Shown: in pieces, positions 11,425 to 23,466 of the stretch
Numbering within the stretch: the stretch's first letter is position 1
Layout of the letters: the number at the start of each line of letters is the position of its first letter
Assembly: GCA_026120185.1 (NCBI GenBank)
Contig: JANUWF010001659.1
Coordinates: forward strand, 6,572,001-6,636,000
From: Voacanga thouarsii
Lineage: Eukaryota > Streptophyta > Magnoliopsida > Gentianales > Apocynaceae
Direction of reading: 5' to 3'
Length of the DNA stretch: 64,000 nucleotides
The notes under the pieces: model-generated
What the model was told of the DNA's origin: nothing
The model's database searches: none
The model's input: only the letters and a program-made list of their open reading frames with translations
Made by a program: the position numbers and the translations under genes

Positions 11425-13309
11425 TGATCTGTATTTTATTTGGGTATTAAAAAAATCATATAAAAATAAGCCCATTCCCAATCAAGTTTACATTAAAAAT
11501 GTTATACCCCAAATTACACATATAAGCAAGTGTACTCATCATTAACATAACATAGAGTTCAAATGAGTGTCAATCCTCAAGGAATAAGTATACATTAATC
11601 ACCATTCTTTCATTGTTTAACCGACTCTATAAAGCAAGAAAAAATGAAAAATAAAATAAAAATAAAAATATATACATGTTAAGAATGGAGAAGTATGTAA
11701 CTCAAGCCCTTGTTTAGACAAACATAATCTTAAAGTACCCAATCTTTATCACAACCAATTATTCTCTTGGCATCAAGAAGGATTAAAGTAGACTCACTTC
11801 TTTTCCAATCCATGAATCCCTATATTCTAGATAACTTAGCATCATATTCCTGTCTCAACCAGTCTTACCCAAAAGATGCATTAAAAACAATCATTTGATT
11901 AAATTTTCATTCCTGACAAACTTAAAATATGAAATTAACCAATGAATCCATTCCTGGCAAACATCAATTAACTTTTAACTACCTTGTTCATAGCAATTAA
12001 CCCCTTTTCCAAGTAAGTTAAGAGACAACATATATGAAATCAATCAATTGAAACCATCATCAACCCCTTTTCCAAGCAAATTAATGGAAAGAAACAACCA
12101 ATTAATCTCGTAATCAACCCAAGTAATTAAATACCAAGAAAATAATCAATTAATCAAAAGATTTAATAACTCTAACAATCATGAACACCTAAAACAATGT
12201 CAAATTACAATAAACAATTAACATATCATTGTTCAAGAAAAAGAAAACAAAGTAAAAGAAAGCACTCATAGACAAGCCTCCTTCTTCTTCCTTTGAAAAC
12301 TTTCTTGCACAACCCTCCTTAAATTCTTTATTTCTGGAAAATATTGGTGATGCACTCTAAAATAAATCTAAGTCCCAACATTGTGCACCCCCTCCCCCTT
12401 TCTTAGGGTAAATTGGCCTTTATTTTTAGGCTCACAAAATTCCTAAAAGAGTCCTAAATAAATAATAAATAATTACCTAAAAATAATCCAAAACCAAAAA
12501 AGAGTTGTAAAATTGCTAAATAAAAGTCTAAATAAAAAATAAATAAAACTAAGGAAAAACTAAGTAGTCCACCATCCTTGACTTTGTAAATTGGAAGACT
12601 GGAAATTAATTTGGACTTTACTTTCGGCTTCTTTTATCTTGTCATTTTCTGCTGAAGGTCACTCCTTGTTGAATTGAATTTTGCTAGAATTGGCTTCCCA
12701 TTTAAGCCATGAATCACCACTGAGACTAATTTCTTTGTTTTTCCTTGTTGTCGGCTCAATTAACCCGCACAGCCACTACTGCTTTTCTTTGTTTCTTCTT
12801 GCATAGCCGACAACCAAGCTGCTCTCCCTATCGGCTTCTCTAAGCCGCCTCTCCTTACCTCGGCTCAATTGAGCCGCAAACCATCAAATTCCACCGAAAA
12901 TTGCTGCAATCCTTTTTCATGCTACAGCCGCATTTGTTGACTTCCACTTCTGCCTTGGCCCCCACCGAAATCCACTTCTTTCTTTGTTGCAATTGTTTCC
13001 TTTTGCTGTCGAAATTGTTTTTCTTTTCTTTGTTCAATTGCAATTGCATTCCCCTGTTCCTTTGTTTTTCCTTTGTTCTACCAGTAGCTAACTAGTGCCG
13101 GCTCCTCTTTCTCGGGCTGGTGCCGCCTCTATTATGAAAAATCATACAATTAGCTCTAATTTTCTCTTATTTTTGCATAAAATTATAAGAAAGTATTTTT
13201 ATAAGGGAAATACCAAAATAGAAGGAATATGACTAGTTATTTCACAAAATGTATCACAAAATGGCCTTAAATAACTAGGAAAAATATGACTAATTTAGGC
13301 CTTATTATA
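11425..13309 (-). repeat. Tat/Athila-type LTR
   Basis: Minus-strand LTR from TATAATAAGGCC (13309, TG edge mutated) to CAGATCA (11425), followed by the tRNA-Asp primer site. Its 5' part resembles the LTRs at 19021 and 23467 (shared CCTAGTTATTT and TTATGCAAAA-type blocks). The middle, 12740-13130, is richer in GC and repeats GGCTC/GAGCC palindromic motifs such as GGCTCAATTGAGCCGC. Confidence 0.75.
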
Positions 13310-13468
13310 TGTGCACGTGACCATCAGTATGGGTTGTTGTATGGATCTGGACCTTACATATTCTGTTGATTTTTTTTTTTTGTTATAAAGACCCCTTGTC
13401 TGGGTAACTGGATGGGGCGACACCCGGTGTTGATATGCTTTCGTTGTTATCTTTAGTAGGCGTGTTAC
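13310..13468 (+). repeat. Gypsy LTR terminal fragment
   Basis: The sequence GTTATAAAGACCCCTTGTC, then GGGGCGACA and the end GTGTTACA match, in plus orientation, the 3' end of the Tekay-like LTRs (reverse complement of 6835-6905). Only the last approximately 90 bases are clearly alignable; the upstream part is cut by the Tat-type LTR. No primer site follows. Confidence 0.6.
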
Positions 13469-14354
13469 ACACGTGGCTTGAAGCTCCATGAAGTCATGAT
13501 CAAGGCCAAAATGCCTTGATCCTTGGGAGGATGTTGCAAAGCTTCCCAACGCTTGCTAAGTGGAAAAAGACAAAAATGGTTGGCGGTTCAACGATTCGTT
13601 TCAACAGTTCGATTCGTGGGTCATTTAGTCCTCTTATTATTTTTATTTTTATTATTTTCCTTGTATTTTCTCTTCTTTTGGGGCCCATATCACACGAGGT
13701 TATTTTTCTTGCAATAGTTTATTTATTGTGATAAATAATTTTGCATGAAAAGAATTAATAAAGGGGAACCACCTTAGGATTAAATAAGATTATTTTAATT
13801 TTATTATTATGATGTTCAATCCATTATTTGGTTACATAAGAATTAAATGTTAGAAATAGCATGTAAAAATTTTGTTTTTGGAGCATGTTTATACTATTTA
13901 ATTTTGTGATCAAATGCACAAAGATTTTTGAGAAATTAATTTTTTTTCTCTAGATAAAACAATTAAAGAAAATGTTTTAAATTGGAACTATGTAATTTAA
14001 AAATAAATTCATGGTTTATTCTTACAAAGGCTTTTATCCTTGATATGGAGAATAATTTTGAATTTAAGTATTTTAAATTTAGTTCCTAGAAAATGGTTTT
14101 AACTTTAGTGAAATTAAAAATTCATAATTTATTTTCTTAAAGGGCTTTATCCTTAACATAGAAAATAACAGTTGATTTTTTTGTATTTTCACTAAAGTTA
14201 ATAAAAACCAATTAATTTTTAAAAGAAACGTTTTTCCTAAAAACCTATTTTTCTCAGAAAACTAAGTAGGAGAGGGGTTCCAACAGCCCCATGGCTTCCA
14301 TTACAAATTTCTGTTATAGATTGTGGTTATCCTCGTGTCATTTTGAGCATGACC
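13469..14354 (+). other. Copia A leader, first part
   Basis: AT-rich leader with no supported gene. It contains two copies of a block of the form AAAGG(C/G)TTTATCCTT followed by GA(T/A)AT(G/A)GAGAAT-like sequence at about 14025 and 14130. Related blocks occur in the copia B leader (43590 and 43810), so these are ancestral leader repeats. The end near 14270 matches the conserved GGAGAGGGGTTCCAAC of copia B. Confidence 0.6.
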
Positions 14355-15815
14355 TATTAGGGATATGCCCTAAAACAATTTGTAATTATACTATTGTCAT
14401 TATGTATTATGTAATAAGATAAGCCATTTCTTTCCATGAATAGTGCATTTTGTTTTGTGGTCATCAAGTACATGACTTGATAGTAAAACTCTATAACAAA
14501 TACAATGACTATTCTTAAATTGTCCCTAATCGATTATTATTATTAGTGGAACAATAATAAATTAAGATAAGTATGTTTGTGACTTGATGGCTATGTTTTA
14601 CTGGTCATGGACATACGTGATATCAAGTTAAAACATAAATAAATGTTAGAGAACATTGTATTGGACATGACCCATGTAAGAATACTTCATGGAACATATC
14701 ATAAGTACTTTTTAGCCATAATGCTATTAGAAGTCCTTCGACCTGAATTCATCATAGTTTCCTACCTGATAAATTCTATACTTTGACGTTGTCTAAAATT
14801 GTCTTTAGCCAGATAATAAATTAGACCACGATTAGATATAGAATAAACTAGGGAAAGGAATATGATTGATAGTGAATGAATTTATCCCTCTCAATTTTGG
14901 GAAAGATGTCTATGGGCCCCTTGATAAGTTAAACTATTAAAATGCATGGATGTGCTCAAATATATCAATTTGAAATATTAATATCATTTGTTTGAATAGT
15001 CTACTATGAGATTAAGAAATAATTGATTAAGCTTAATAAGGATGATATGTTTCGTGCCTTATGCTTAATCTGGATATCGTGCGACAAAATGACTAAATAT
15101 AAAGTTATGATTTAGTTCAAAGAGATCACTAATCTTCATTTAACCTAGGTAGTTATCATATTTTGTTAGAAACTGCTTATAACATATGGGTCATTTAAAT
15201 GTGATTTGGGCATACTACCAGTTAAATGAACCTATAGGGTCACACATTAAGCGAATACTTTAGGTTACGTTTATGGTAACCAGGTTCGATGTATCTAGAG
15301 ATATTTCTGCATTCGATGTATCTAGAGGATGTCTAGATTTTAAGAATCTGACACGGTAAATTAATTAGTTAAATTACCAAAATAATGGTAGAATCTTATC
15401 ACATCAATTTTAATTTAAGTTTAAAATAAAATATAATAAGATATTTTGAGAGTTGGAGTCCAAGAGGTTTGGGTTGTTTTAAAAAGAAAACCCTAGCCGT
15501 CTTCTAAAGTTAGCTCTCTGTCAAAACATTCACACCTCCAATTCACCAGAGAAATTAAGCCTCTTAAACCCTAGGCGCTAGCACTCCCGAGTAACGAGCT
15601 AGTTCGCCATGTGTATCTGATAGAGGACGTTCGCACATTGCAGCGTCTAGTGATCATTCGAGTTGCACGCCCACCTGAAAGTCAGAAGCCAGAGGTCTTG
15701 ATTATGGTGAATAGAGGTAATTCTGTAACCACTAGATCATGTTAATCGTTTGGCTTGAGTCCTCTGAAGGGATTCGCGGATGTTTTCTGCGCACAAGAGT
15801 CCATAAATCCCAACA
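14355..15815 (+). repeat. Solo LTR S1, target duplication TGACC
   Basis: LTR of the S family in plus orientation, from TATTAGGGATATGCCC (TG edge mutated) to AATCCCAACA, 1461 bases. The same five bases TGACC stand at 14350-14354 and 15816-15820. Removing the LTR and one copy of TGACC rejoins copia A leader sequence with the copia B-like order GAACCC.../ACCCCCTATAGGAT. No internal domain remains, so this is a solo LTR produced by LTR-LTR recombination. Confidence 0.9.
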
Positions 15816-16227
15816 TGACCCCCTATAGGATGGATTTTCACGAGAATCTAGAACAAATGGAGGAATTATAAAATAAGCCTAGAATAAGTATTAATGTCGC
15901 CCAGCCTATCATTGGAGGCACTAATGTTGGATTATCCGTAGGTGGTGAGAGTAGTAGCTATCCTGTCGATGGAACTATTTCGGGATCATTACCTATTAAG
16001 AAAGTTTAATTTGTAATGGTTATACACTTAACTTAGAAAATTGTTAACCTTCCTCGAAGCTCTGTCAATTTTTCTAAGAGCCAAATTGTTCATATTCTTT
16101 TATAATGCTTTTAATAGGTTAACCATATCGTGGAAATAATATGATGTTTCAAATGATCATTTTTATATGTATTTTAAAAAAAAACAAACATTGTTCTAAG
16201 TGAAGTTTTTTTTCCAAATCAAAATAA

Positions 16228-18620
16228 ATGCCTAGTTTAAGTCCTTTGTCCATTATTCTCAAGGAGAATAAGTTAACTAGACCAAACTACATGGACTGGA
16301 AAAGGAATTTGAACATAGTACTTACTGTGGAGGAGTACAAGTATATTTTGACTGACCTTTATCTTGAAATTAGGGAAGAATCCACATATCAGGATCATGA
16401 GGCGAACAAGGCATGGAGGAAAGCTGATAAAATAGCTCGATGCTATATATTGGCTTTCATGTCCAATGTGTTAGGATTAGTGGACTCCTAAACGCAGAAA
16501 ACATTCACGAATCCCTTCCGAGGATCTAAGTAAATGATTAAGAAGATCGTAGGTTTGCAGGATTACCTCTGTTTGCTGGATTACCTCTGTTTGCTGTAAT
16601 CAAAATTCTTTGATTCTGATTGCGCTGTTGTACGTTCAACCCGAACAATCACCAGACGCTGTAGTATGCGAACGTCCTCTATTGGATATACACCGCGAAC
16701 TCACTCGTTATCCGGGGAGTGCTAACGCCTAGGGTTTGAGAGGTTTTTTTCCTGATGAATGGAGGCACAACTATTCTCAACAGAATTGGCACACTTAAGC
16801 AAACGGCTAGGGTTTTCTTAAAATCCCACTCCAAACCTCTTAGAGTTCAAGCCTAATAATATCTTATCGTATTTTAATTTAAATTCAAATTAAATTAAAA
16901 TTGATATGATAAGATTCTGCCATTATCTCGGTAATTTAACTAATTAATTTACCGAGTCAGATTCTTATAATCTGGACATCATCCAGATACATCGAATGTG
17001 GACATATTTTCAGATTCATTGTATCTGGTAGATTTTCTAAGTTTGATTAACTTAGACATGTTTCCAGATTTATCAAATCTAGTCACCAGAAAAATAACCT
17101 AACAAGTTCATTTATTGTATGACCCTATAGGTTCATTTAACACAAGCAGTGTACCAAATCATATTTAAATGGCCCACAAGTTATAACGATTTCTAACAAA
17201 ACATTATAACTACCCAGGTTAAATGAAGATCAGTGATCTCTGTGAACCAAACTATAATTTTATATTTAGTCCTTTTGTCACACGATATCCAGATTAAGCA
17301 TAAGGCATGGAACATGTCATCCTTATTAAGCTTAATCAATTATTTCTTGATTTCATAGTAGACTGTTCAAACAAATGATATCAATAACTTAGATTGATAT
17401 ATTTGAGCACGGCCATGCATTTTAACAGTCTAACTTATCAAGGGGCCCATTGATATCTCTCATATAATTGAGAGGGACAAATTCCTTCACAATCAATCAC
17501 ATTCCTCCCCTTGATTTATTCTATATCCAACAGTAATCTAATTTATTATCTAATTAAAGACAATTTTAGACAACATCAAAAATATAGAATTTATCAAGTA
17601 GGAAACTATGATGAATTTAGGTCAAAGGACTTTTAATATTATTATAGCTAGAAAGTACTTATGGCGTATTTCATGAAGTACTCTCACAGTGGGTCATGTC
17701 CAATACAATGTTCTCTAACATTTATGTATGTTTTGACTTGATATCACAAATATCCATGACCAGTAAAACATAGCCATCCAATCACAAACATACTAATCTT
17801 AATTTATTATTGTTCCAATAATAATAAATGATCAGGGACAGATTTAGAATAGTCATTGTATTCATTGCTGTGTTTTACTACCAAGTCATGTACTTGATGA
17901 CCACAAAACAAATGCACTATTCATGAAAAGGAAAACCTCATATTATTATATAAAACATAACAACAATAGTATAAATAAAAATTGACTTTAGGGCATATCC
18001 CTAACACAATGTTCTCCACTCTAAGCACGAGAACATGCCTACAACGTATGACATCGATGTTTTGTTATGCACAATGTTTACTAACAAGAGCCCGCCCACA
18101 AGGCCAAAAGCTCTTAGAGCAATCATGAATACTAGGATGGCTGAGGGGATATCAGTTCGTGAGCATATGCTCAAGATAATTACTCACTTTGAAGATGCCG
18201 AGGTCCTAGGGTGACAATCGATCTCGAAAACCAAATTGATACGGTTCTTAAGACGTTGCCAAAATCATACTCTTAGTTCAAGTTAAATTATAGCATAAAC
18301 AAGTTAAATATGTCTTTGCCATAGTTGATGAAGGACCTTCAAGCTGTAGAAAAATTTGTGAAGCCTAACTCAAAGAATTTGGTTACTCATTCTAGTTCAT
18401 CTTTTAGAACTGGGTCTAAGCCCAAGAAGTTCAAAAAGAAGAAGGCCTAGAATAATGCAGTGGCCTAGCCCAAGGCATCTAAGCCTGGTCCATCTAAGCC
18501 CAACAACAAGTCCAAGGGCAAGTGTTTCAAATGTTGTAAGAAGGGGCACTTCAAAAAAGATTGTACGAACTTCTTGGCCAAGTCCTCCTTAGGTATTGCT
18601 CTTTACTTAGAGACTATTTT
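16228..18620 (+). pseudogene. Copia A gag, split by solo LTR S2
   Basis: Gag starts at 16228 (MPSLSPLSIILKENKLTRPN) and continues to the insertion point at 16468 (MARY/ARCY-like LAFMSNVL segment, aligning with copia B LASMSNML). After the inserted LTR the frame resumes at about 18012 with KHENMPTTYD-like sequence, and ends with an intact CCHC zinc knuckle CFKCCKKGHFKKDC at about 18523-18565. Several stops (for example around 18215 and 18450) show it was already decaying. The zinc knuckle binds genomic RNA in related elements. Confidence 0.8.
16469..18006 (-). repeat. Solo LTR S2, target duplication CAATG
   Basis: Minus-strand LTR of the S family, TGTTAGGGATATGCCC to ATCCTAACA, 1538 bases, with canonical TG...CA ends. 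CAATG flanks it at 16464-16468 and 18007-18011. It lies inside the copia A gag codons. It is related throughout to S1 (14355-15815), in opposite orientation, and to S3 (53510-55051). Confidence 0.93.
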
Positions 18621-18621
18621 G

Positions 18622-18835
18622 ATAGTTAGATCATTATCCACTTGGATTGTAGCCACTGACCATATCTATAACTCTTTGCAGGGGATCAGCAAGATAAGGC
18701 TACTCAATAGAGGAGAGAATGGACTTAAAGTGGGCAATGGAGCACAAGTGTGGGCCAAAGCAGTGGGAGACTTAGAACTATTATTTGGTTGTAATAGGAA
18801 AGATATTTTATATGTTTCTAGTTTCAAATAGAATT
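18622..18835 (+). pseudogene. Copia A protease fragment
   Basis: Contains STWIVATDHIYNSLQGISK, matching the copia aspartic-protease signature STWIVDSRATDHICNS seen in copia B, followed by VGNGAQVWA and LFGCNRKDILYVSSF. Copia A reads STWIVATDH, so the DSGA-type catalytic segment has lost several residues including the aspartate. Protease would process Gag-Pol; this copy cannot. It is followed by decayed sequence up to the Tat-type insertion. Confidence 0.75.
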
Positions 18836-19020
18836 TGGTTTCAGTTTTTAAATTGATTAATCAAAGATATTATGTTTCTTTCCATTTTAGTATATTTCAA
18901 AAAGTAGAAATAGAAATATTATTTATTCTAGAAACATGTATGAGGATCTTTTCTAGATTAATCCTATTAATTGTCAAATAAATAATACTCAAATGGAATC
19001 TAATAATAAGAAGAGAAAGG

Positions 19021-20554
19021 TGATAGAAGTTAAAATTACCATTCTTTTCCTAATTATTTGAGGTTATTTTAAGACACATTTGTTGTAATAACTAGGCGTA
19101 TTCCTTTCGATTTGACATTTTACTTGTAAAAAGTATTTTTGGCAAATATGTGCAGATTTAAGTTAAAATCGAGTAAAAAGTGCACAGAAATAGAATGTAC
19201 CTAGCGCCAGGCCTAGCCAGTAGACCAGGTGCGGGTCCATTCTGTCCAGTAGCAGAGATTGAACGAGCTTCAGGAATTTTTCGAGAACAGACCTGGAGGT
19301 AAGTCTGACAATTGTACTTGGCGCCGGGTCCATTCTGCCTGTTAAGGAAAAGACAGCCAAAAATAGAGCAAAATAGAGGAAGAACAACATGTACTTAGCA
19401 CCAGGTAGGTCGAAGGTACCCGATGCCAGATAGGTTCTGGAGGCGAAAATTCTGTACGTAGAATTAGGGCTTATCCAATGATTTTGAAATTTTCCTATTC
19501 CTACTTAGCCAAGACTTCCGCAGCCATGAAATAGGCATCCAAGAGGCCTATAAAAGTATAAGAAAACACAAGGGTTTGAGATATACAACCAAGAGAGGTG
19601 AATTAAAGGGCAAAAATTTTAATTCTCTCATTGAAGGAGGAATTCACCCAAGCCAAGGAGGATTGTTCAAGGGAGTCTTCAAGGAAGAAGAAACAAGCTT
19701 GTTTATGAGTGCTTTATTTTCTCTGTCTTCTTTTTCTTTAGCAATGATGTATTCAATGTTTTCATTGTAATTTAACATTATTTTAGAATTCATGATTTTG
19801 GGTTAATTTAGTTATTTGATCAATTGTTCGTCATCTTTGGTGTTTGATTACTTAATTTTATTGGTTATTGATGCGAGTTCTTCTAATTGACTTCGACACA
19901 ATGATGTTAGGAGTTTTGTTGCATTGATTTTGTACTTGTTAAATCTTGATGGATTTGAATGATGAAATTAGGATTTGAAAACTAAGTGATCAAAGGTTAT
20001 GTTAATGTCGCCTTGACATAGAGTTATTAGTTAATTTCATATGTTATAAGGAATTGAGCCTAATGAAGGTTTTGGTTATCTTAGCTTGATTGAAAAATCT
20101 GTTAATATGAATCAAAATATAGGATTCCATAAATTGACAAATGAAATGGAATTTACCTAAGTAGAATCATGACTTGTGAGAGAATTGAGTTTTACTTTAT
20201 ATTCCTTTATGATGCCAAGATGATAATTAGCTGAAAGAATTGCTAATTAGTTTATTGTCATGTTTTCTAAGAGACTTGTCTAAATTGCATAAATCTACAT
20301 CCTTGAGTTGTATACGTTTCTTTAATTTTTCTTTTTATTCTTTTCTTACTTTATTTGGGTCGATTAAACAATGAATGAAAAATGATTAGTGTGTACTTGT
20401 TCCTTTAAGAATCGATACTCGTTAATTCCCTGTACTGTACTTGCGATGAGTATACTTGCTCACATGTGTATTTTGGGATTAATGTTTTAATTAAAACTTA
20501 ATTAGGGGATGGATTTAAAATGGATGATTTTATATACCTAAAATTTACGTATCA
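19021..20554 (+). repeat. 5' LTR of the Tat-type element
   Basis: TGATAGAAGTTAAAATTACC to ACGTATCA. A GC-rich block at 19200-19440 repeats GGCGCCAGG/GGCGCCGGG-like motifs and GGGTCCATTCTG. The remainder is AT-rich with a possible TATA-like CCTATAAAAGTATAAG at 19548-19563. Confidence 0.88.
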
Positions 20555-20560
20555 AGTTTT

Positions 20561-20574
20561 TGGCACCGTTGCCG
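20561..20574 (+). other. tRNA-Asp primer-binding site of the Tat-type element
   Basis: TGGCACCGTTGCCG lies six bases after the LTR end and differs by one base from the Tat/Athila consensus TGGCGCCGTTGCCG. Confidence 0.88.
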
Positions 20575-20864
20575 AAGAATAATATCATGAAAGATTAGAT
20601 TGTGTTGCTTTAACCATGTTAATATGTTTATATGCATATATGTAAATATGTATATATGTTCTTCGTATAAATAGGTGATATATCTTCTTGTTTGTAATAT
20701 TGTGTGACTTAATTGACTTTTTTATATCATGTTGTACTTGTAAATATCACTTATTTTTGTGTTTGGGTAGTTTGTGAATATTCCTAATTTGTATTTTTTT
20801 TCTTTTCTTTATTTTTTAATTTTTATTTGTTTTTTTATTTTCGATTTGATTTTTATTTTTCTTT

Positions 20865-21341
20865 GAGCGCGAGATTGACATCATCATAGACAACTACTTT
20901 TGGGTACAAAATCAAATAAGTTATAATGATGATAGATTGGCAAGATTACAAGCTCGCATTGATATTTTTAGTGAGACGTCATTAGTAACATTAGTGAATT
21001 CTTTTGTGGACAATACAAATTCATCGACTGAGGGATACGCAGAATCATCCCAATGAATGAGCTCTAACAAGACACAACTAGCAAAGTTGGTTGATGAGAT
21101 CTTCAATAGGGAAATGAAAATCGCAAACAAATAGTATACATCTCGATTCATGGAGTCCATTGATGCAATTGATGATTTGTTGAGCTCACCATGCCTTAAG
21201 GAATTAGATCTTTCAATGTTATAGGATAAGAAGGCTTTGGAGAATGATGGTAATTTCTATCCTTCACCCCAATTTCAGGGAGGTAACTTAGTTTTTGTAG
21301 ACCATGCCTTGAAAAGTAAGGATTTCTTGATCCAATCTTGA
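20865..21341 (+). pseudogene. Decayed ORF in the Tat-type internal region
   Basis: One frame stays protein-like for 159 codons with only three internal stops before its final TGA. It begins EREIDIIIDNYFWVQ, continues DDRLARLQARIDIFSE, MSSNKTQLAKLVDEIF, SRFMESIDAIDDLLSS and ends in SKDFLIQS. It is rich in Asp, Leu and Ser and helix-like, with no transmembrane segment and no recognised catalytic motif. A second short frame, 21351-21689 (MLSFKENFICDKSFEGLK), follows and could be its continuation after a shift. I do not recognise the family; by position it could be a gag-like or element-specific protein. The coding interpretation comes from the low stop density in AT-rich DNA and needs comparison with other copies. 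Confidence 0.45.
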
Positions 21342-21734
21342 AGATATCAATTGCTAAGTTTTAAGGAAAATTTCATTTGTGACAAATCTTTTGAAGGGTT
21401 AAAAAGTGATTTCAAGTTTGATGCATTCGTTAGAAACCATGTGCACTTATATGTTGATAAAAATATTTATGTGTCTAAAGGAATATTAGAAAAAGAGGTT
21501 TATATGTTTTGCTTTAGTAAGAAAAATTGTTTTCATAAACCTTCTATTTTTCAAATACCTCTCTTCTTTCTACATTCATCATGCCTATCTTCTATTTTGA
21601 GCTTTAATTTCTTTCCAAAAGGTTTGATGAGGAAGCATGATGAGTGGAAGGAGTTTTTGCTTCTTTTTTTTTTTTTTTTTGTTAAGTAGTTTGTTTTTCC
21701 TCTCCTAAGTAAGGAAAATATTTTCCATCTTAAG

Positions 21735-23466
21735 TGTGGGGGAGTGAGTCGTGTCTTTATTTGCTTTCATTGAATTTTTTTAGCATTTTTCTTTAGTTTA
21801 TTTTCTTTTTTTTAGGTGTGTTTTTATTTTGTTTTTATTTTTCTTGTTCTTTTATTTGTGTTTTGTTTTATAGGTAGGAATAAAGTCCTCTTGAACAAGC
21901 CCTTCTCACTATTCTAAGTTTTGATATCTATTGGAGATTAGTTCCCTTGGGGAGTATTACTTAACTTTCTATCCCCATTTTATTTTTGGTCTCTTTGGTG
22001 ATTCTTTAATGTGTTAGTTTTTGGCCAGTGGAGACATAGTCCAATTTAAGTGTGGGAGAGTGGTTTGGTGATATTCTTTGACCAAGTTTTTATCAATTAT
22101 CTTGGTATTTTGTTGGTATTGAGCTACTTTGGAAAATTTTTGTTTATTTGATTGAAAATAACTTTGTTGGTAGTTCCTTGAAAGTTAAAAAAATTAGAAG
22201 ATTTAAAAGTTTGGAACTTTTGGATCTAATGCGCAATGGAAGTACTTTCTTCTCTTTCTTTTTCCTCTTTATTTATTTTTGTCTTCTTGGTAGTACTTTT
22301 ATTGTTCTATCTATGGTCATTGAGGACAATGTCCAGTTTAAGTGTTAGGGGGAGAATGAGATTGAAAAAATATATCCACATCATTTTTGTGAAAAGTTTT
22401 CAAAAATTTCAGTGGGTTTCATTGTTAAGCAAAGTTGTAATTCTTTCTTTTTTTTTTATTTTACTTAGATATGAGTTTTGTCATTTATTAGGTGGAATTT
22501 GATGAAATTGGTTTTATTGGAAAAGATATTTGTCAAGACTTGAGATATTTTGATTAATCTTGTTTATGCATTGGTGTTGGGATGTTCTTTGACTTATCTA
22601 GTTAAAATATAGAGGATATAATGAATATGGTAAGATTTTATTAGCTAACTTTTGTATTATGAGTTTAAATTTTGCTAACTATGAGTTATGATGGAAAAAA
22701 AAATATGAGCTGTAAAAAGAATCTTTAAGAGGAGAGATTGAGGAGAATGTTGAAAATTTTGATTTGAGTTGACAGAAAAAGACAATGAGTTAGAATAACA
22801 CTATTGTTGGTGCGAATTAGACAAAGGACTCTTATTGATGATCTTTAAAGACCTTTAGTTGAAAAGGGGGTCAATATAGGGAGAAGTAGCAAGTGTATTC
22901 GGTGCACTCTCTTTAGGCTATCCCGAAGGCAAAAAGGCAAGCTAGTGTGTAGAAAAAAGAATTGTGAAAAAAATGATGAGTGATGGCTGTAAAGGGGGTC
23001 AGTACGGTGTGTGAAGAGAAATCTATACACTTTAGGCTATCAATTCCCTAAATCATTGAAATACTTTGAGAGAAAAAATATTTGAAGTGCTTTCCTTACA
23101 TCATAACTTGAGTGTGCAATTTTTTTATTTATAATGCTTTAGTTGGTAGATGGCTTAACCTATGTGATTCATGTTTTTTATATTTTTACTTGAAAAGTGA
23201 AATAACTTTCTTAGACTAAGGTATGCACTTGATTGATTTGACTTCGATAGTTTTTTGATGTCTTGGCCAATGTTTTAAGGTTTTGAAATTATTTTCAAAG
23301 CGTATGAATGACAAGGGCTATATCTAAAATTTGAAAGGAAGACATGACCTCTGCTATGATGAAGAAACTTTTGGAATGAGAAGAAAACCTTGTGTTAACT
23401 TGATAATTGTTCTTGAATAAAAGTCTTTTGCTTGAGGACAAGCAAATATACAAGTGTGGAGGTATG
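21735..23466 (+). repeat. Reiterated polypurine-like motifs and 3' purine tract of the Tat-type element
   Basis: The motif (T/A)TTTAAGTGT(G/T)(G/A)GGGAG recurs at about 21738, 22044 and 22333, roughly 300 bases apart, twice preceded by GTCCA(A/G)TTTAAG. The real 3' tract, GAGGACAAGCAAATATAC then AAGTGTGGAGGTATG, is at 23436-23466, directly before the LTR edge. The rest is T-rich non-coding DNA with short incidental ORFs. Confidence 0.65.

Noticed and set aside
12855..13095. Overlapping ORFs on both strands near 13 kb
   Set aside because: They fall in the Tat-type LTR and reflect low-complexity sequence.
13469..13720. tRNA-Met primer site after the gypsy LTR end at 13468
   Set aside because: The bases after GTGTTACA do not match TGGTATCAGAGC well enough.
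21660..22502. Hydrophobic Phe/Leu-rich ORFs resembling membrane proteins
   Set aside because: They are translations of T-rich tracts in the non-coding internal region of the Tat-type element.
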